A stretch of DNA of 64,000 nucleotides, from positions 124,001 to 188,000 of the forward strand of contig NZ_JNKO01000006.1 in NCBI RefSeq assembly GCF_000702885.1, read 5' to 3'. Position 1 is the stretch's first letter, and each line of letters opens with the position of its first letter. The notes under the pieces were generated by a model, which saw nothing but the letters and a program-made list of their open reading frames with translations, was not told where the DNA came from and did no database searches. This DNA comes from Oribacterium sp. P6A1 (GTDB taxonomy: Bacteria; Bacillota; Clostridia; Lachnospirales; Lachnospiraceae). Below are positions 18,076-26,219 of this stretch, one piece after another. A program made the translations under genes and the position numbers.

Positions 18076-19125
18076 ATGAAAAAGAAAGGCGGAGGAGGGG
18101 ACGAAGGCGGAAGCTGGATGGACACATATGGTGACCTCGTAACCCTGCTACTATGCTTTTTCGTTCTTTTGTATTCCATGTCAAGCGTGGACAGCGCCAA
18201 GTGGGATCTTTTCGTAAGAAGTATTTATCCCGATGGCAAGACCCCCAGTGAACGTGCTGCGGAAGCTAACAAAGATACGGCACTCATAAACGCCCAGGTA
18301 GTAGAGGATGGTGTGGAGCCTGAGGGTATCATAGGTAATCCTGAGATCGAACAGAACCAGCTTATGGAATCGGACCTTTCCCAGATTTATCTCCAGATCG
18401 CCCGGGCTCTGAACGAAGCCGGAGTTGAAGGTGTAACTGTTACAAGAGGTGAAGACTATACCTTCGTTGTTTTTAAGGATAAGGCGTTCTTTGCCGGCGA
18501 CAGCGCGGTGCTGACAGAACAGGGACAGAAAACCCTTGATATTTTCTGTGATGTCATTAGCGGTGATAACGAACTTATATCCCAGGTTAATGTAATGGGT
18601 CATACGGCACAGGCTGACCCGAATCATATAAACAGTGCAAGAAATGACCGTATGCTGAGCTCTATGAGAGCCGCAGAGGTTTGTATATATGTACAAAATA
18701 AAAATTTCCTTGATCCTGACAAGCTGGTAAGTATCGGATACGGACAGTTCAGACCTTTGGAGGATAACAGCACCAGTGAGGGACGTGCTGCCAACCGAAG
18801 AGTTGAAATCCTTATCATTGATAAGGACGGCGAAGTGAGAGATATGGATCAGTACTATAAGGAACTTAATGAAGGTGTGAACGCTGACACCACCATCATC
18901 ACTACAGGTGAAAGCGTTACAACGGCAGATGAAGGAGTATCTGCCGGAATAAGTGAAGATACGGTTGTACTTACTCCTACAGGAGATACAGATACATCCA
19001 ACATTAGCTCATCTGTCGAAGGAGTGGCGGGGCAGGCTGAATATCAGGAATATGCAGAAAAAGCAGTGGAGGATATGAATTCACTGGATGCAGCTTTACA
19101 GGCCGGTCAATCCGCTACAGGATAG
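18076..19125 (+). CDS. motB: Flagellar stator protein MotB
   Basis: A 349-residue stator subunit. It has a short basic/glycine N-terminus, one TM at ~17-38 with the ion-binding aspartate in TYGDLVTLLLCFF (D20), and an OmpA-like peptidoglycan-binding domain (~110-265) with VNVMGHTAQ, SARNDRMLSSMRAAEV and GYGQFRPLEDNSTSEGRAANRRVEI. The ~80-residue Thr/Glu-rich C-terminal tail is longer than usual. Residues alone do not settle H+ versus Na+ coupling. Confidence 0.96.
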   Translation: MKKKGGGGDEGGSWMDTYGDLVTLLLCFFVLLYSMSSVDSAKWDLFVRSIYPDGKTPSERAAEANKDTALINAQVVEDGVEPEGIIGNPEIEQNQLMESDLSQIYLQIARALNEAGVEGVTVTRGEDYTFVVFKDKAFFAGDSAVLTEQGQKTLDIFCDVISGDNELISQVNVMGHTAQADPNHINSARNDRMLSSMRAAEVCIYVQNKNFLDPDKLVSIGYGQFRPLEDNSTSEGRAANRRVEILIIDKDGEVRDMDQYYKELNEGVNADTTIITTGESVTTADEGVSAGISEDTVVLTPTGDTDTSNISSSVEGVAGQAEYQEYAEKAVEDMNSLDAALQAGQSATG

Positions 19126-19192
19126 TACCCGCCGGATAGTAAAGAAGAGGGTTGTTGAGCAGAGTGTGAGAATGATGTGGGGTGTTTAACAT

Positions 19193-20302
19193 ATGGCAGA
19201 CGTACTATCGCAAAGTCAGATTGACGAACTCCTTAAATCTATGGCTGGCGGTGGCGGAGGAGGTTCTGCACCGGCAGAAGAGAAAGCGGCAGAAACCAAA
19301 ACGGTGGTTGCCGAAGTAGAAAAGAAGGAAGAAGAAAACTATAACAAATATGATTTCTACAGTCCTCGTAAGTTCACGAAGGAGAAGATAAAGCTCCTCA
19401 GAAGTATATATGAGAACTATGCAAGAATCCTTACATCCCAGGTAAACGGTGTGTTCCGTGTCATGACGGATATAACGGTTATAGAATTAAGGGAGAGCCG
19501 TTACTATGAATATGTGAACATGTTCCATGAGAACGACTGTATGTCCATAGTTGATGCCCACTTCACCGATAAGGGAAAAAGTAACGTTCCGCTGATGGTC
19601 TATGCTACTCCGGGACTGATCATTACCCTTGTAAACCATATGCTGGGAGGCGGAGATTCGGTTATCCGTGTAGAAGAGAACTATCGTTACACAGATGTCG
19701 AGATGGCACTTTACAGACGTGTTCTGGATTATATCATCCATTCCATGGATGACGGATTCTCAAACTATATAAACATCAATTTCAAGATGCAGAGAGTTGA
19801 AGAGAACCCTTCCATGACCCAGGAAATCGGTCTTGATGAGACAGTGGTTATCATAGTTTTGAATGTTGACGTATCCGGACTTGCAGCAGAGAAGATAAGG
19901 CTCTGTATTCCGGGAACTCTTTTGGAACACATCTTCAAGATTATTGATAATCGTAAGCACATCGCAAGAGGATTCTCATACGAGAACAATTCTGATGTGA
20001 TCATGAACCACATCAAGGATACGAGATTCCCGATTACAGGACAGCTTGGAATCATAAGACTTGATATAAGTGATATTTATCATTTGCAGGTCGGTGATGT
20101 TATAGATATGAATAAGTCCTCAAAAAGTCAGGTAAAGCTTTTCGTAGGCAAACAGCCATGGTTTATGGGAACCATGGGGGTTTACAAAAAGAATATAGCT
20201 GTACGCATTGATGACCGCATAAGGCCGACAGGCAAAGAGAAAAATACGGATGAGGATATAGAAACACTGTTGGATGAATCTGTGGAACAGAAGACAGGAT
20301 AG
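19193..20302 (+). CDS. fliM: Flagellar motor switch protein FliM
   Basis: A 369-residue switch protein. The N-terminal CheY-P-binding segment LSQSQIDELL (residues 5-14) is followed by a Gly/Glu-rich linker (~18-50), the CheC-like middle domain (ITVIELRESRYYEYVNMF, MLGGGDSVI) and a C-terminal SpoA domain (GQLGIIRLDISDIYHLQVGDVI). fliL, which usually sits just upstream, is absent; only 67 bases separate motB and fliM. Confidence 0.96.
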   Translation: MADVLSQSQIDELLKSMAGGGGGGSAPAEEKAAETKTVVAEVEKKEEENYNKYDFYSPRKFTKEKIKLLRSIYENYARILTSQVNGVFRVMTDITVIELRESRYYEYVNMFHENDCMSIVDAHFTDKGKSNVPLMVYATPGLIITLVNHMLGGGDSVIRVEENYRYTDVEMALYRRVLDYIIHSMDDGFSNYININFKMQRVEENPSMTQEIGLDETVVIIVLNVDVSGLAAEKIRLCIPGTLLEHIFKIIDNRKHIARGFSYENNSDVIMNHIKDTRFPITGQLGIIRLDISDIYHLQVGDVIDMNKSSKSQVKLFVGKQPWFMGTMGVYKKNIAVRIDDRIRPTGKEKNTDEDIETLLDESVEQKTG

Positions 20303-20366
20303 AGTCTCTCTACACAGTTCATAATATAAATGTAAACTATTAAATAAAAGCTAGGAGAAAAAAAGT

Positions 20367-20735
20367 ATGGCAAAGATTATGCTGGTTGATGACGCTGCAT
20401 TCATGCGCATGATGGTTAAGAATTCACTTACAAAGGGTGGCTTTGCTGACTGTGAATATGTTGAGGCACAGGATGGCGCAGAAGCAGTAAAGAAGTTTGA
20501 TGAGGAGAATCCGGATCTTGTTATCATGGATATTACCATGCCTAACATGGATGGTCTCCAGGCACTTAAGAAGATCAAGGAGAATCATCCTGATGCAAAG
20601 ATCGTTATGTGTACAGCCATGGGACAGGAATCAATGGTAGTTGATGCTATAAAGTCCGGCGCAAGGGATTTCGTTGTTAAGCCATTTAATGCAGAAAGAA
20701 TTACTTCCACTGTAAAGAATATTCTTGGCGCTTAA
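20367..20735 (+). CDS. cheY: Chemotaxis response regulator CheY
   Basis: A 122-residue single receiver domain. The acidic pocket D8/D9, phosphoacceptor D55 (LVIMDITMP), T83 and K105 (VVKPF) are all present. CheY-P would bind the FliM and FliY N-terminal-type motifs to bias rotation. AGGAGA precedes the ATG. Its position between fliM and fliY groups the regulator with its target. Confidence 0.96.
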   Translation: MAKIMLVDDAAFMRMMVKNSLTKGGFADCEYVEAQDGAEAVKKFDEENPDLVIMDITMPNMDGLQALKKIKENHPDAKIVMCTAMGQESMVVDAIKSGARDFVVKPFNAERITSTVKNILGA

Positions 20736-20787
20736 ATGAAACGGCACGGCATCGTCCTTTGTGTCTTAATAAGAAAGAGGGATGAAG

Positions 20788-21240
20788 ATGTCTTATTTGA
20801 GCTCTTTTGATATTTGTGCATCCGGAATGAGCGCCCAGCGTATCAGGATGGATGTGGCTGCAGAGAATATTGCCAATGTTGATACGACGCGTACCGAAAA
20901 CGGTGGCGCGTATCAACGTAAGGATGTTGTGTTTGAAAGCTATGGTGAGGGATCTTTTGCTGAAGCATTCAGAAATGCTCAGCTGGGAAAAGGCTTTCAT
21001 ACAGCAAAAAAATCGGGAGTCAGGGTGTCTCAGATTATTGCTGATACACGCGAGATGAAACGAGTATACAATCCGTCACATCCGGATGCCGATGCAGATG
21101 GATATGTGGAAATGCCCAATGTTGATGTACTGAAGGAAACAGTAGACAGTATGTCCGCTACCAGATCTTATGAAGCGAACGTTACTGCACTTAATGCTAT
21201 GAAGGCGATGGCACAGAAGGCACTTGAGATAAAGGTATAA
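20788..21240 (+). CDS. flgC: Flagellar rod protein FlgC (displaced)
   Basis: A 150-residue rod protein. It has the axial N-terminus SSFDICASGMSAQRIRMD and AENIANVDTT, the proximal-rod PSHPDADADGYVEMPNVD motif diagnostic of FlgC, and a C-terminal SATRSYEANVTALNAMK. ATG 20788 has AGAGGG 6 bases upstream; ATG 20782 is also in frame. In most Firmicutes flgC follows flgB at the head of the fli run. Here it sits ~13.7 kb downstream between cheY and fliY, with no flgB in the window. Confidence 0.95.
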   Translation: MSYLSSFDICASGMSAQRIRMDVAAENIANVDTTRTENGGAYQRKDVVFESYGEGSFAEAFRNAQLGKGFHTAKKSGVRVSQIIADTREMKRVYNPSHPDADADGYVEMPNVDVLKETVDSMSATRSYEANVTALNAMKAMAQKALEIKV

Positions 21241-21273
21241 CTTGTAGTATGAAGGGGTAAAGGAGAGTAGCTA

Positions 21274-22704
21274 ATGGGTGCTGGTCGCTTCAATAACATG
21301 GAAATAGACGCCATAGGCGAGATAATGAATATCAGCCTTGGCTCATCGGCAACAGCATTATCAACAATGCTCGGCACAAAAGTAAATATCACTACGCCTG
21401 TTGTAAAGGTACAGAACAGGACAGAGTTTGAGTATAGGGAACTTGAACCTGCAGTAGGAGTAGAGATCTCTTATGTAAAGGGACTTGATGGAAGAAACGT
21501 CATGATGTTCAGCAGGAATGACGTGCGTATCATCGTTAGTATGATGATGGGTATGGATATTCCCGAGGATGAGTTCGTGATGGACGAGATGAATGCATCT
21601 GCCATCAGAGAAGTCATGAACCAGATGATGGGTTCCTCTGCAACAGCTCTTTCAGAGTTTCTTGGGGTAACTGTCGATATATCTACACCGGTATCTTTTG
21701 AAGTTCCAAATGAAGAGGAATTCAAGGATAAGTATTTTCCGGGAGATGAAGAACAGGTAGTTGTCTGCTTTACTCTTGAGATTGAGGATAAAGAACTGGA
21801 AAGTGAGTTCCTCAATATCATGTCTGTATCCCTGGTAAGGCGTTTGCTTCAGCCTTTTGCAGAGCAGTTTGGCATAGAACTAAGCGAAGATGCGGATAAT
21901 GCCGGGGCAGCTTCTGCTGAAGCACCCGCACCGGCACCTGAGCCTGCACCCGCAGCTGCTTCATCCGGCGGACAGCTTGATCAGTCAGCTGTAGATGCAC
22001 TTTTGAACGGAGGAGCTTCGGCAGCACCTGAGCCTGCACCTGCTTCATCCGGTGGACCACTTGATCAGTCAGCTGTAGATGCACTTTTGAACGGAGGGGC
22101 TTCGGCTTCACCGGCACCTGCAGCGGCAGCACCAACTCCTGCACCTGCACCGGCCCCTGCAGCACCGCCGCCAACTCCTGCACCTGCACCCGCTCCTGCA
22201 CCGGCAGTTGCAGCGGTACCTCCACAGCCTGCAGCAGCACCTCAGTATGTACCCGGTGTTGCGGCAGCACCGGATCCGATGACCTTGCAGCTTCTTAATC
22301 AGATGCAGCAGTCTCAGACACAGATGATGCAGCTTATCAAGGACATAGAAGAGGACAGAAAGGCCGGAAGAAATCAAAGACAGGGAGTAAAGGTTCAGTC
22401 TTTAAATTCTCCGGAATATGGTGAGAGTGAGGATAACGGCGAGCAGGAAGAAAATAAAGAGATGCTCATGAAGGTTCCTTTGGAAATCTCCGTAGAGATA
22501 GGAAGAACCAAGAAACTTGTTAAGGATATCCTTGAGTTCACACAGGGTTCTCTTGTTGTTTTGGACAAGATGGCCGGTGAACAGGCAGACCTTTATGTAA
22601 ACGGTGAATGTATCGCCCGGGGTGATATCGTTGTAGTTGAAGATAACTTCGGTATTCGTATCACTGAAATAGTTAGCAAGGAAATAAATCCGGAAAGTCT
22701 GTGA
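21274..22704 (+). CDS. fliY: Flagellar switch phosphatase FliY (CheC-FliN fusion)
   Basis: A 476-residue protein. The N-terminal CheC-like domain carries two intact phosphatase motifs of the D/S-x3-E-x2-N type: D12/E16/N19 and S109/E113/N116. A long Ala/Pro linker (~210-335) follows, then a FliN/SpoA domain (~398-470; VPLEISVEIGRTKKLVKDIL, LYVNGECIARGDIVVV). In B. subtilis FliY is both a C-ring component and a CheY-P phosphatase. The linker contains two copies of LDQSAVDALLNGG (235-247, 263-275), which resemble the CheY-P-binding motif at the FliM N-terminus. AAAGGAG precedes the ATG. Confidence 0.95.
   Translation: MGAGRFNNMEIDAIGEIMNISLGSSATALSTMLGTKVNITTPVVKVQNRTEFEYRELEPAVGVEISYVKGLDGRNVMMFSRNDVRIIVSMMMGMDIPEDEFVMDEMNASAIREVMNQMMGSSATALSEFLGVTVDISTPVSFEVPNEEEFKDKYFPGDEEQVVVCFTLEIEDKELESEFLNIMSVSLVRRLLQPFAEQFGIELSEDADNAGAASAEAPAPAPEPAPAAASSGGQLDQSAVDALLNGGASAAPEPAPASSGGPLDQSAVDALLNGGASASPAPAAAAPTPAPAPAPAAPPPTPAPAPAPAPAVAAVPPQPAAAPQYVPGVAAAPDPMTLQLLNQMQQSQTQMMQLIKDIEEDRKAGRNQRQGVKVQSLNSPEYGESEDNGEQEENKEMLMKVPLEISVEIGRTKKLVKDILEFTQGSLVVLDKMAGEQADLYVNGECIARGDIVVVEDNFGIRITEIVSKEINPESL
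21957..22105 (+). repeat. Duplicated EIDALL-like motif in the FliY linker
   Basis: An 84-base unit is repeated almost exactly, encoding SSGG(Q/P)LDQSAVDALLNGGAS twice. The core codons at 21976-22014 recur at 22060-22098 with near-identical DNA, so the duplication looks recent. Confidence 0.85.
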
Positions 22705-22708
22705 GCTT

Positions 22709-23062
22709 ATGCATAGCACTATTTCACTTGTATCCGGATTTCTGGTATTTGTTCTTATCCTGCTGCTGGCTTATGCCTGCAGCAGGTTTCTGGGCAAAAC
22801 CTGGCGGATGAGAAGTTCCGCAAAATATATGGAAGTCATTGATCAGCTGGCAGTTGGACAGGATCGTCTGCTTCTGATCGTTAAGATAGATAAAAAGTAC
22901 TATCTTATGAGCTCAAGTTCTCAGGGGGTTTCTTTCCTCAAAGAGCTCGATGGCGATTTCTCGCTGGAAAGGAGTATCGAGGCTCCGGTTCAAAGCGATT
23001 TTTCTCAGTATCTGAACAGATATTGGAAGCAGTTCAGAGACGGAAAGGATAGCAGTAAATGA
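22709..23062 (+). CDS. fliO: Flagellar biosynthesis protein FliO
   Basis: A 117-residue protein with one N-terminal TM (~residues 7-27) and a cytoplasmic FliO domain (MEVIDQLAVGQDRLLLIVKI, KKYYLMSSSSQGVSFLKEL). It fits the FliO/FliZ family in size, topology and position before fliP; FliO assists FliP assembly. Its stop overlaps the fliP start. Confidence 0.88.
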   Translation: MHSTISLVSGFLVFVLILLLAYACSRFLGKTWRMRSSAKYMEVIDQLAVGQDRLLLIVKIDKKYYLMSSSSQGVSFLKELDGDFSLERSIEAPVQSDFSQYLNRYWKQFRDGKDSSK

Positions 23063-23718
23063 TAGGGGATTTACTGACCGGCTTAAATGGCGGCAATGTG
23101 CCGACTCTTGATCTGATATTCATGCTGACGATGGTGGCTATGGTGCCATCCATTGTTGTCATGATGACGTCGTTCACTCGGACAATCATCATTTTATCTT
23201 TTACACGTACTGCAATGGGTGTCCAGAATACACCTCCCAATATGGTCATCGCAGGCATAACTCTGTTCCTTACCCTGTTCATCATGAGCCCCACCATAGC
23301 ACAGATCAATGAAGTTGCCTACCAGCCCTATCGTGCCGGACGCATAAATCAGGAAGAGTGTATAAAAAGGATGGCAGGACCTGCCAAGGAGTTTATGCTT
23401 AGAAATACGGAAAAGGAAACTCTTGACCGCTTTGTGGAGATGGCGGATATTGCTGTACAGGATGATGTCAGGGATTATCCTCTTACTGTAATCACACCTG
23501 CTTTTATGACCTCTGAGTTAAAGAGAGGTTTCACAGCAGGATTTCTTCTTTATCTTCCGTTTCTTTTGATAGATATCGTAGTTTCCACGACACTTATGGC
23601 CATGGGTATGGTTATGCTGCCGCCCACCATGGTATCTATGCCCTTTAAGCTTTTGCTTTTTATCAGCATAAACGGATGGGAACTCTTGTTCTCTACCATC
23701 ATAAACAGTTTCCGTTAG
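23059..23718 (+). CDS. fliP: Flagellar export gate protein FliP
   Basis: A 219-residue membrane protein with four TM segments. It has the FliP signatures VVMMTSFTRTIIILSFTR and PNMVIAGITLFLTLFIM, and near the end PPTMVSMPFKLLLFISINGW. It is short because there is no cleavable signal peptide, as in many Firmicutes. It overlaps fliO by 4 bases (ATGA). Confidence 0.96.
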   Translation: MIGDLLTGLNGGNVPTLDLIFMLTMVAMVPSIVVMMTSFTRTIIILSFTRTAMGVQNTPPNMVIAGITLFLTLFIMSPTIAQINEVAYQPYRAGRINQEECIKRMAGPAKEFMLRNTEKETLDRFVEMADIAVQDDVRDYPLTVITPAFMTSELKRGFTAGFLLYLPFLLIDIVVSTTLMAMGMVMLPPTMVSMPFKLLLFISINGWELLFSTIINSFR

Positions 23719-23775
23719 AAAAAAGCTGACATAAGGCATAGATTCAGGCTGTAATAAGGTTTGGAGGATAAAAAG

Positions 23776-24042
23776 ATGACTACAGAACTAGCCCTTGATA
23801 CATTGAGACAGACATTTCAGCTTGCGTTGGAGATAGCGCTGCCGCTTCTCCTTATAAGTATGATCGTTGGTATCGTACTTGCCATATTCAGTGCTGCCAC
23901 CTCTATAAGTGAACAGACATTGACATTCGTTCCTAAGCTTTTATCCATACTTACGGTTCTGGCACTTCTGGGAAGTACCATCCTTGTTAAGATGCAGGAA
24001 TTTACGATAGAGATATTTCATTTGATCGCATCCGGAGGTTGA
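23776..24042 (+). CDS. fliQ: Flagellar export gate protein FliQ
   Basis: An 88-residue, two-TM protein matching FliQ (LDTLRQTFQLALEIALPLLL, SISEQTLTFVPKLLSIL). ATG 23776 has GGAGG 8 bases upstream, so the upstream TTG at 23761 is unlikely. fliR begins one base after the stop. Confidence 0.95.
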   Translation: MTTELALDTLRQTFQLALEIALPLLLISMIVGIVLAIFSAATSISEQTLTFVPKLLSILTVLALLGSTILVKMQEFTIEIFHLIASGG

Positions 24043-24043
24043 A

Positions 24044-24799
24044 ATGATTATTCTGTTCAGCTTTATCTTTATGCGAGTCACAGGGATAATCGAGTTGAAT
24101 TCTGTTTTGTCCAGGTCAGAGCTTCCCAGAACTGTAAAAGGAATGCTGATTTTTATGATTTCTGCCCTTATATTCATCTGGACAGACGGTCACTTTATGG
24201 CAGAGCCTGAGACATTGTTGGAATATGCGTTTATGCTCGTGAAGGAGCTTGCAATAGGTGCCTGTATCGGATTCGGTATGGAGCTTACATTGGCGGTAAT
24301 TCGCTTCGGCGGTACCGTCATTGATTTTATGATGGGTCTTAACATGGCACAGATGTATGATCCCTCCACTCATCAGCAGACTACTCCCAATGCAAACAGA
24401 TTCGCGATTTTTATGTGCCTTGTGTTCTTCACTACAGGAGCGCATCTCAGATATTTTGAGATTCTTTTCAATTCCATAAAGCTCATTCCCTTTGGAATGG
24501 TGAAGCTTGATTACAACATTGCGGTATATATGCTGGAACTGTTCAATGGCTGCATGGTGCTGGGACTTGAATTTGCCTTCCCCATCATTGCCATAGAACT
24601 ATTGACCCAGATATGCCTGGGAATACTTATGAGAGTCATCCCGCAGATTAATATCTTTTCTGTGAATTTTCAGTTAAAGATAATTGCAGGAATGGTGATG
24701 CTTCTCATACTTTATACTCCCATGTCGGAGATGATCATCAGAATTCTGGATAACATGTTTACACATCTCGACGAGATAACCATGATACTTGCGGGATAG
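24044..24799 (+). CDS. fliR: Flagellar export gate protein FliR
   Basis: A 251-residue membrane protein with about six hydrophobic segments. The FliR family is recognised by ELAIGACIGFGMELTLAVIRFGGTVIDFMMGLNMA-type sequence and a LMRVIPQINIFSVNFQLK segment. FliR completes the FliP5Q4R1 export gate. GGAGG is 6 bases before the ATG. Confidence 0.95.
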   Translation: MIILFSFIFMRVTGIIELNSVLSRSELPRTVKGMLIFMISALIFIWTDGHFMAEPETLLEYAFMLVKELAIGACIGFGMELTLAVIRFGGTVIDFMMGLNMAQMYDPSTHQQTTPNANRFAIFMCLVFFTTGAHLRYFEILFNSIKLIPFGMVKLDYNIAVYMLELFNGCMVLGLEFAFPIIAIELLTQICLGILMRVIPQINIFSVNFQLKIIAGMVMLLILYTPMSEMIIRILDNMFTHLDEITMILAG

Positions 24800-24856
24800 A
24801 TGCAGAAATAAACATTATGCCAGTAAATAGCATATCATCTTGAGAGGAGAAAACCT

Positions 24857-25924
24857 ATGGGTAATGATGGCGCCGATAAAACCGAGGAGCCTACATCGCA
24901 TAAGATAAGTGAGGCAAGAAAAGAAGGTAACGTCTGTCAGAGCAAAGATGTTGCCACAGTAGTAATGTTGCTTGGAGTCTTTGTGATGGTGAGGCTCATG
25001 CTTCCGACTATATATAATTACATAGTCAGTATGTTCAGATATGTTCTTGATTGCATAGCCCATTCCGAATATGACCCTATAAGCGGTACCCTGTTTTACA
25101 GATTTCTGGTATATGCCCTGGTATGTTCCCTGCCAATTCTATTGGTGGCAGTTGTGCTGGCCGTCCTTTCTCATGGGGTTCAGACCAGATTCAATTATTC
25201 GAAGAAGGCTACAAAAGTAAAATTCAGTAAGCTTAATCCGATCTCGGGAGTAAAGAAGTTATTCTCACTCAATAAAGTTGTTGAGGTGATTAAAAATCTG
25301 CTGAAGATAAGTATCCTGATTATACTGTTGTATTTTGTGATAAATGAAAAGCTTTTGCCTATTGCAAGGACACTGGATATGCTTCCATTTAACTCGACAC
25401 TTATGCTTCTCGGATTTGTCTGGGATCTGATAATCAGGGTGGTGATAGCCTTTTCACTTATAGCTTTCCTGGATTATCTGTATCAAAAATGGAAGTATCA
25501 TAAAGACCTCATGATGACAAAGCAGGAAGTAAAGGATGAAATGAAGATGCTTGACGGAGATCCTCAGGTAAAAAACAAAATGAAGCAGAAGCACAGAGAG
25601 ATGACCAATCGTCGTATGATGCAGGAAGTTCCTCAGGCGGATGTCATCATCAGAAACCCGACCCATGTTGCTGTTGCTTTAAAGTATGATCCGGACAGGC
25701 ACGGTGCTCCTTATGTGGTGGCAAAGGGACTGGATTTTATCGCACTTAAGATCGTGGAGACGGGTGAAGAGCATGATGTGCCGTGGATAGAGAATAAGCC
25801 ACTGGCCAGAGCACTTTATGCTTCCTGCGAGATAGGTCAGGAAATCCCCGTAGACTATTACAGCGCGGTGGCTGAACTTCTTGTATTTATCTACAGGCAG
25901 AAAAACGGAGAACTGCCGGCATAA
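24857..25924 (+). CDS. flhB: Flagellar export switch protein FlhB
   Basis: A 355-residue protein. An N-terminal EEPTSHKISEARKEGNV segment precedes four TM helices. The cytoplasmic domain has the autocleavage site NPTH (~267-270) in IIRNPTHVAVALKYD. FlhB switches export from rod/hook to filament substrates together with FliK. GAGAGGAG precedes the ATG. An array of hairpins starts immediately after its stop. Confidence 0.97.
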   Translation: MGNDGADKTEEPTSHKISEARKEGNVCQSKDVATVVMLLGVFVMVRLMLPTIYNYIVSMFRYVLDCIAHSEYDPISGTLFYRFLVYALVCSLPILLVAVVLAVLSHGVQTRFNYSKKATKVKFSKLNPISGVKKLFSLNKVVEVIKNLLKISILIILLYFVINEKLLPIARTLDMLPFNSTLMLLGFVWDLIIRVVIAFSLIAFLDYLYQKWKYHKDLMMTKQEVKDEMKMLDGDPQVKNKMKQKHREMTNRRMMQEVPQADVIIRNPTHVAVALKYDPDRHGAPYVVAKGLDFIALKIVETGEEHDVPWIENKPLARALYASCEIGQEIPVDYYSAVAELLVFIYRQKNGELPA

Positions 25925-26032
25925 ATCCCTATTCCGAAGGAATAGGGATGCCGCCCAGCCGGCGAGGCTGGTTTTGGCTTTAGCCAAAATCAAACGAAAA
26001 TGCCGGAGCGAAGCGACTTCAAATGGCATTTT
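25925..26032 (+). terminator. Array of four to five consecutive hairpins between flhB and flhA
   Basis: Perfect stems follow one another: 25925-25935/25939-25949 (11 bp, GAA loop), 25955-25960/25966-25971, 25972-25979/25982-25989 (TTTTGGCT/AGCCAAAA), and 25997-26004/26025-26032 (AAAATGCC/GGCATTTT, with an inner GAAG/CTTC). The last is followed by CTCATTTTTT, a plausible intrinsic terminator. The next ~187 bases (26033-26219) are very AT-rich and probably hold a new promoter for flhA; TTGATA and TATAAT occur near 26123-26142 but not at ideal spacing. Confidence 0.65.
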
Positions 26033-26219
26033 CTCATTTTTTATCCTTAAAATTTATCACATTTTACAGAAATTAAAGAAAATTTTAAAAAAATTAATAG
26101 AATTTATAATTTTATCGAGACAAGTTGATAAAAAGCAATTATAATAAACATATATCTAATTTATGTACGTAAGGTATAGAGAGTAGAATAAAAAAGAATA
26201 AGAAAACAGATCACAGACT

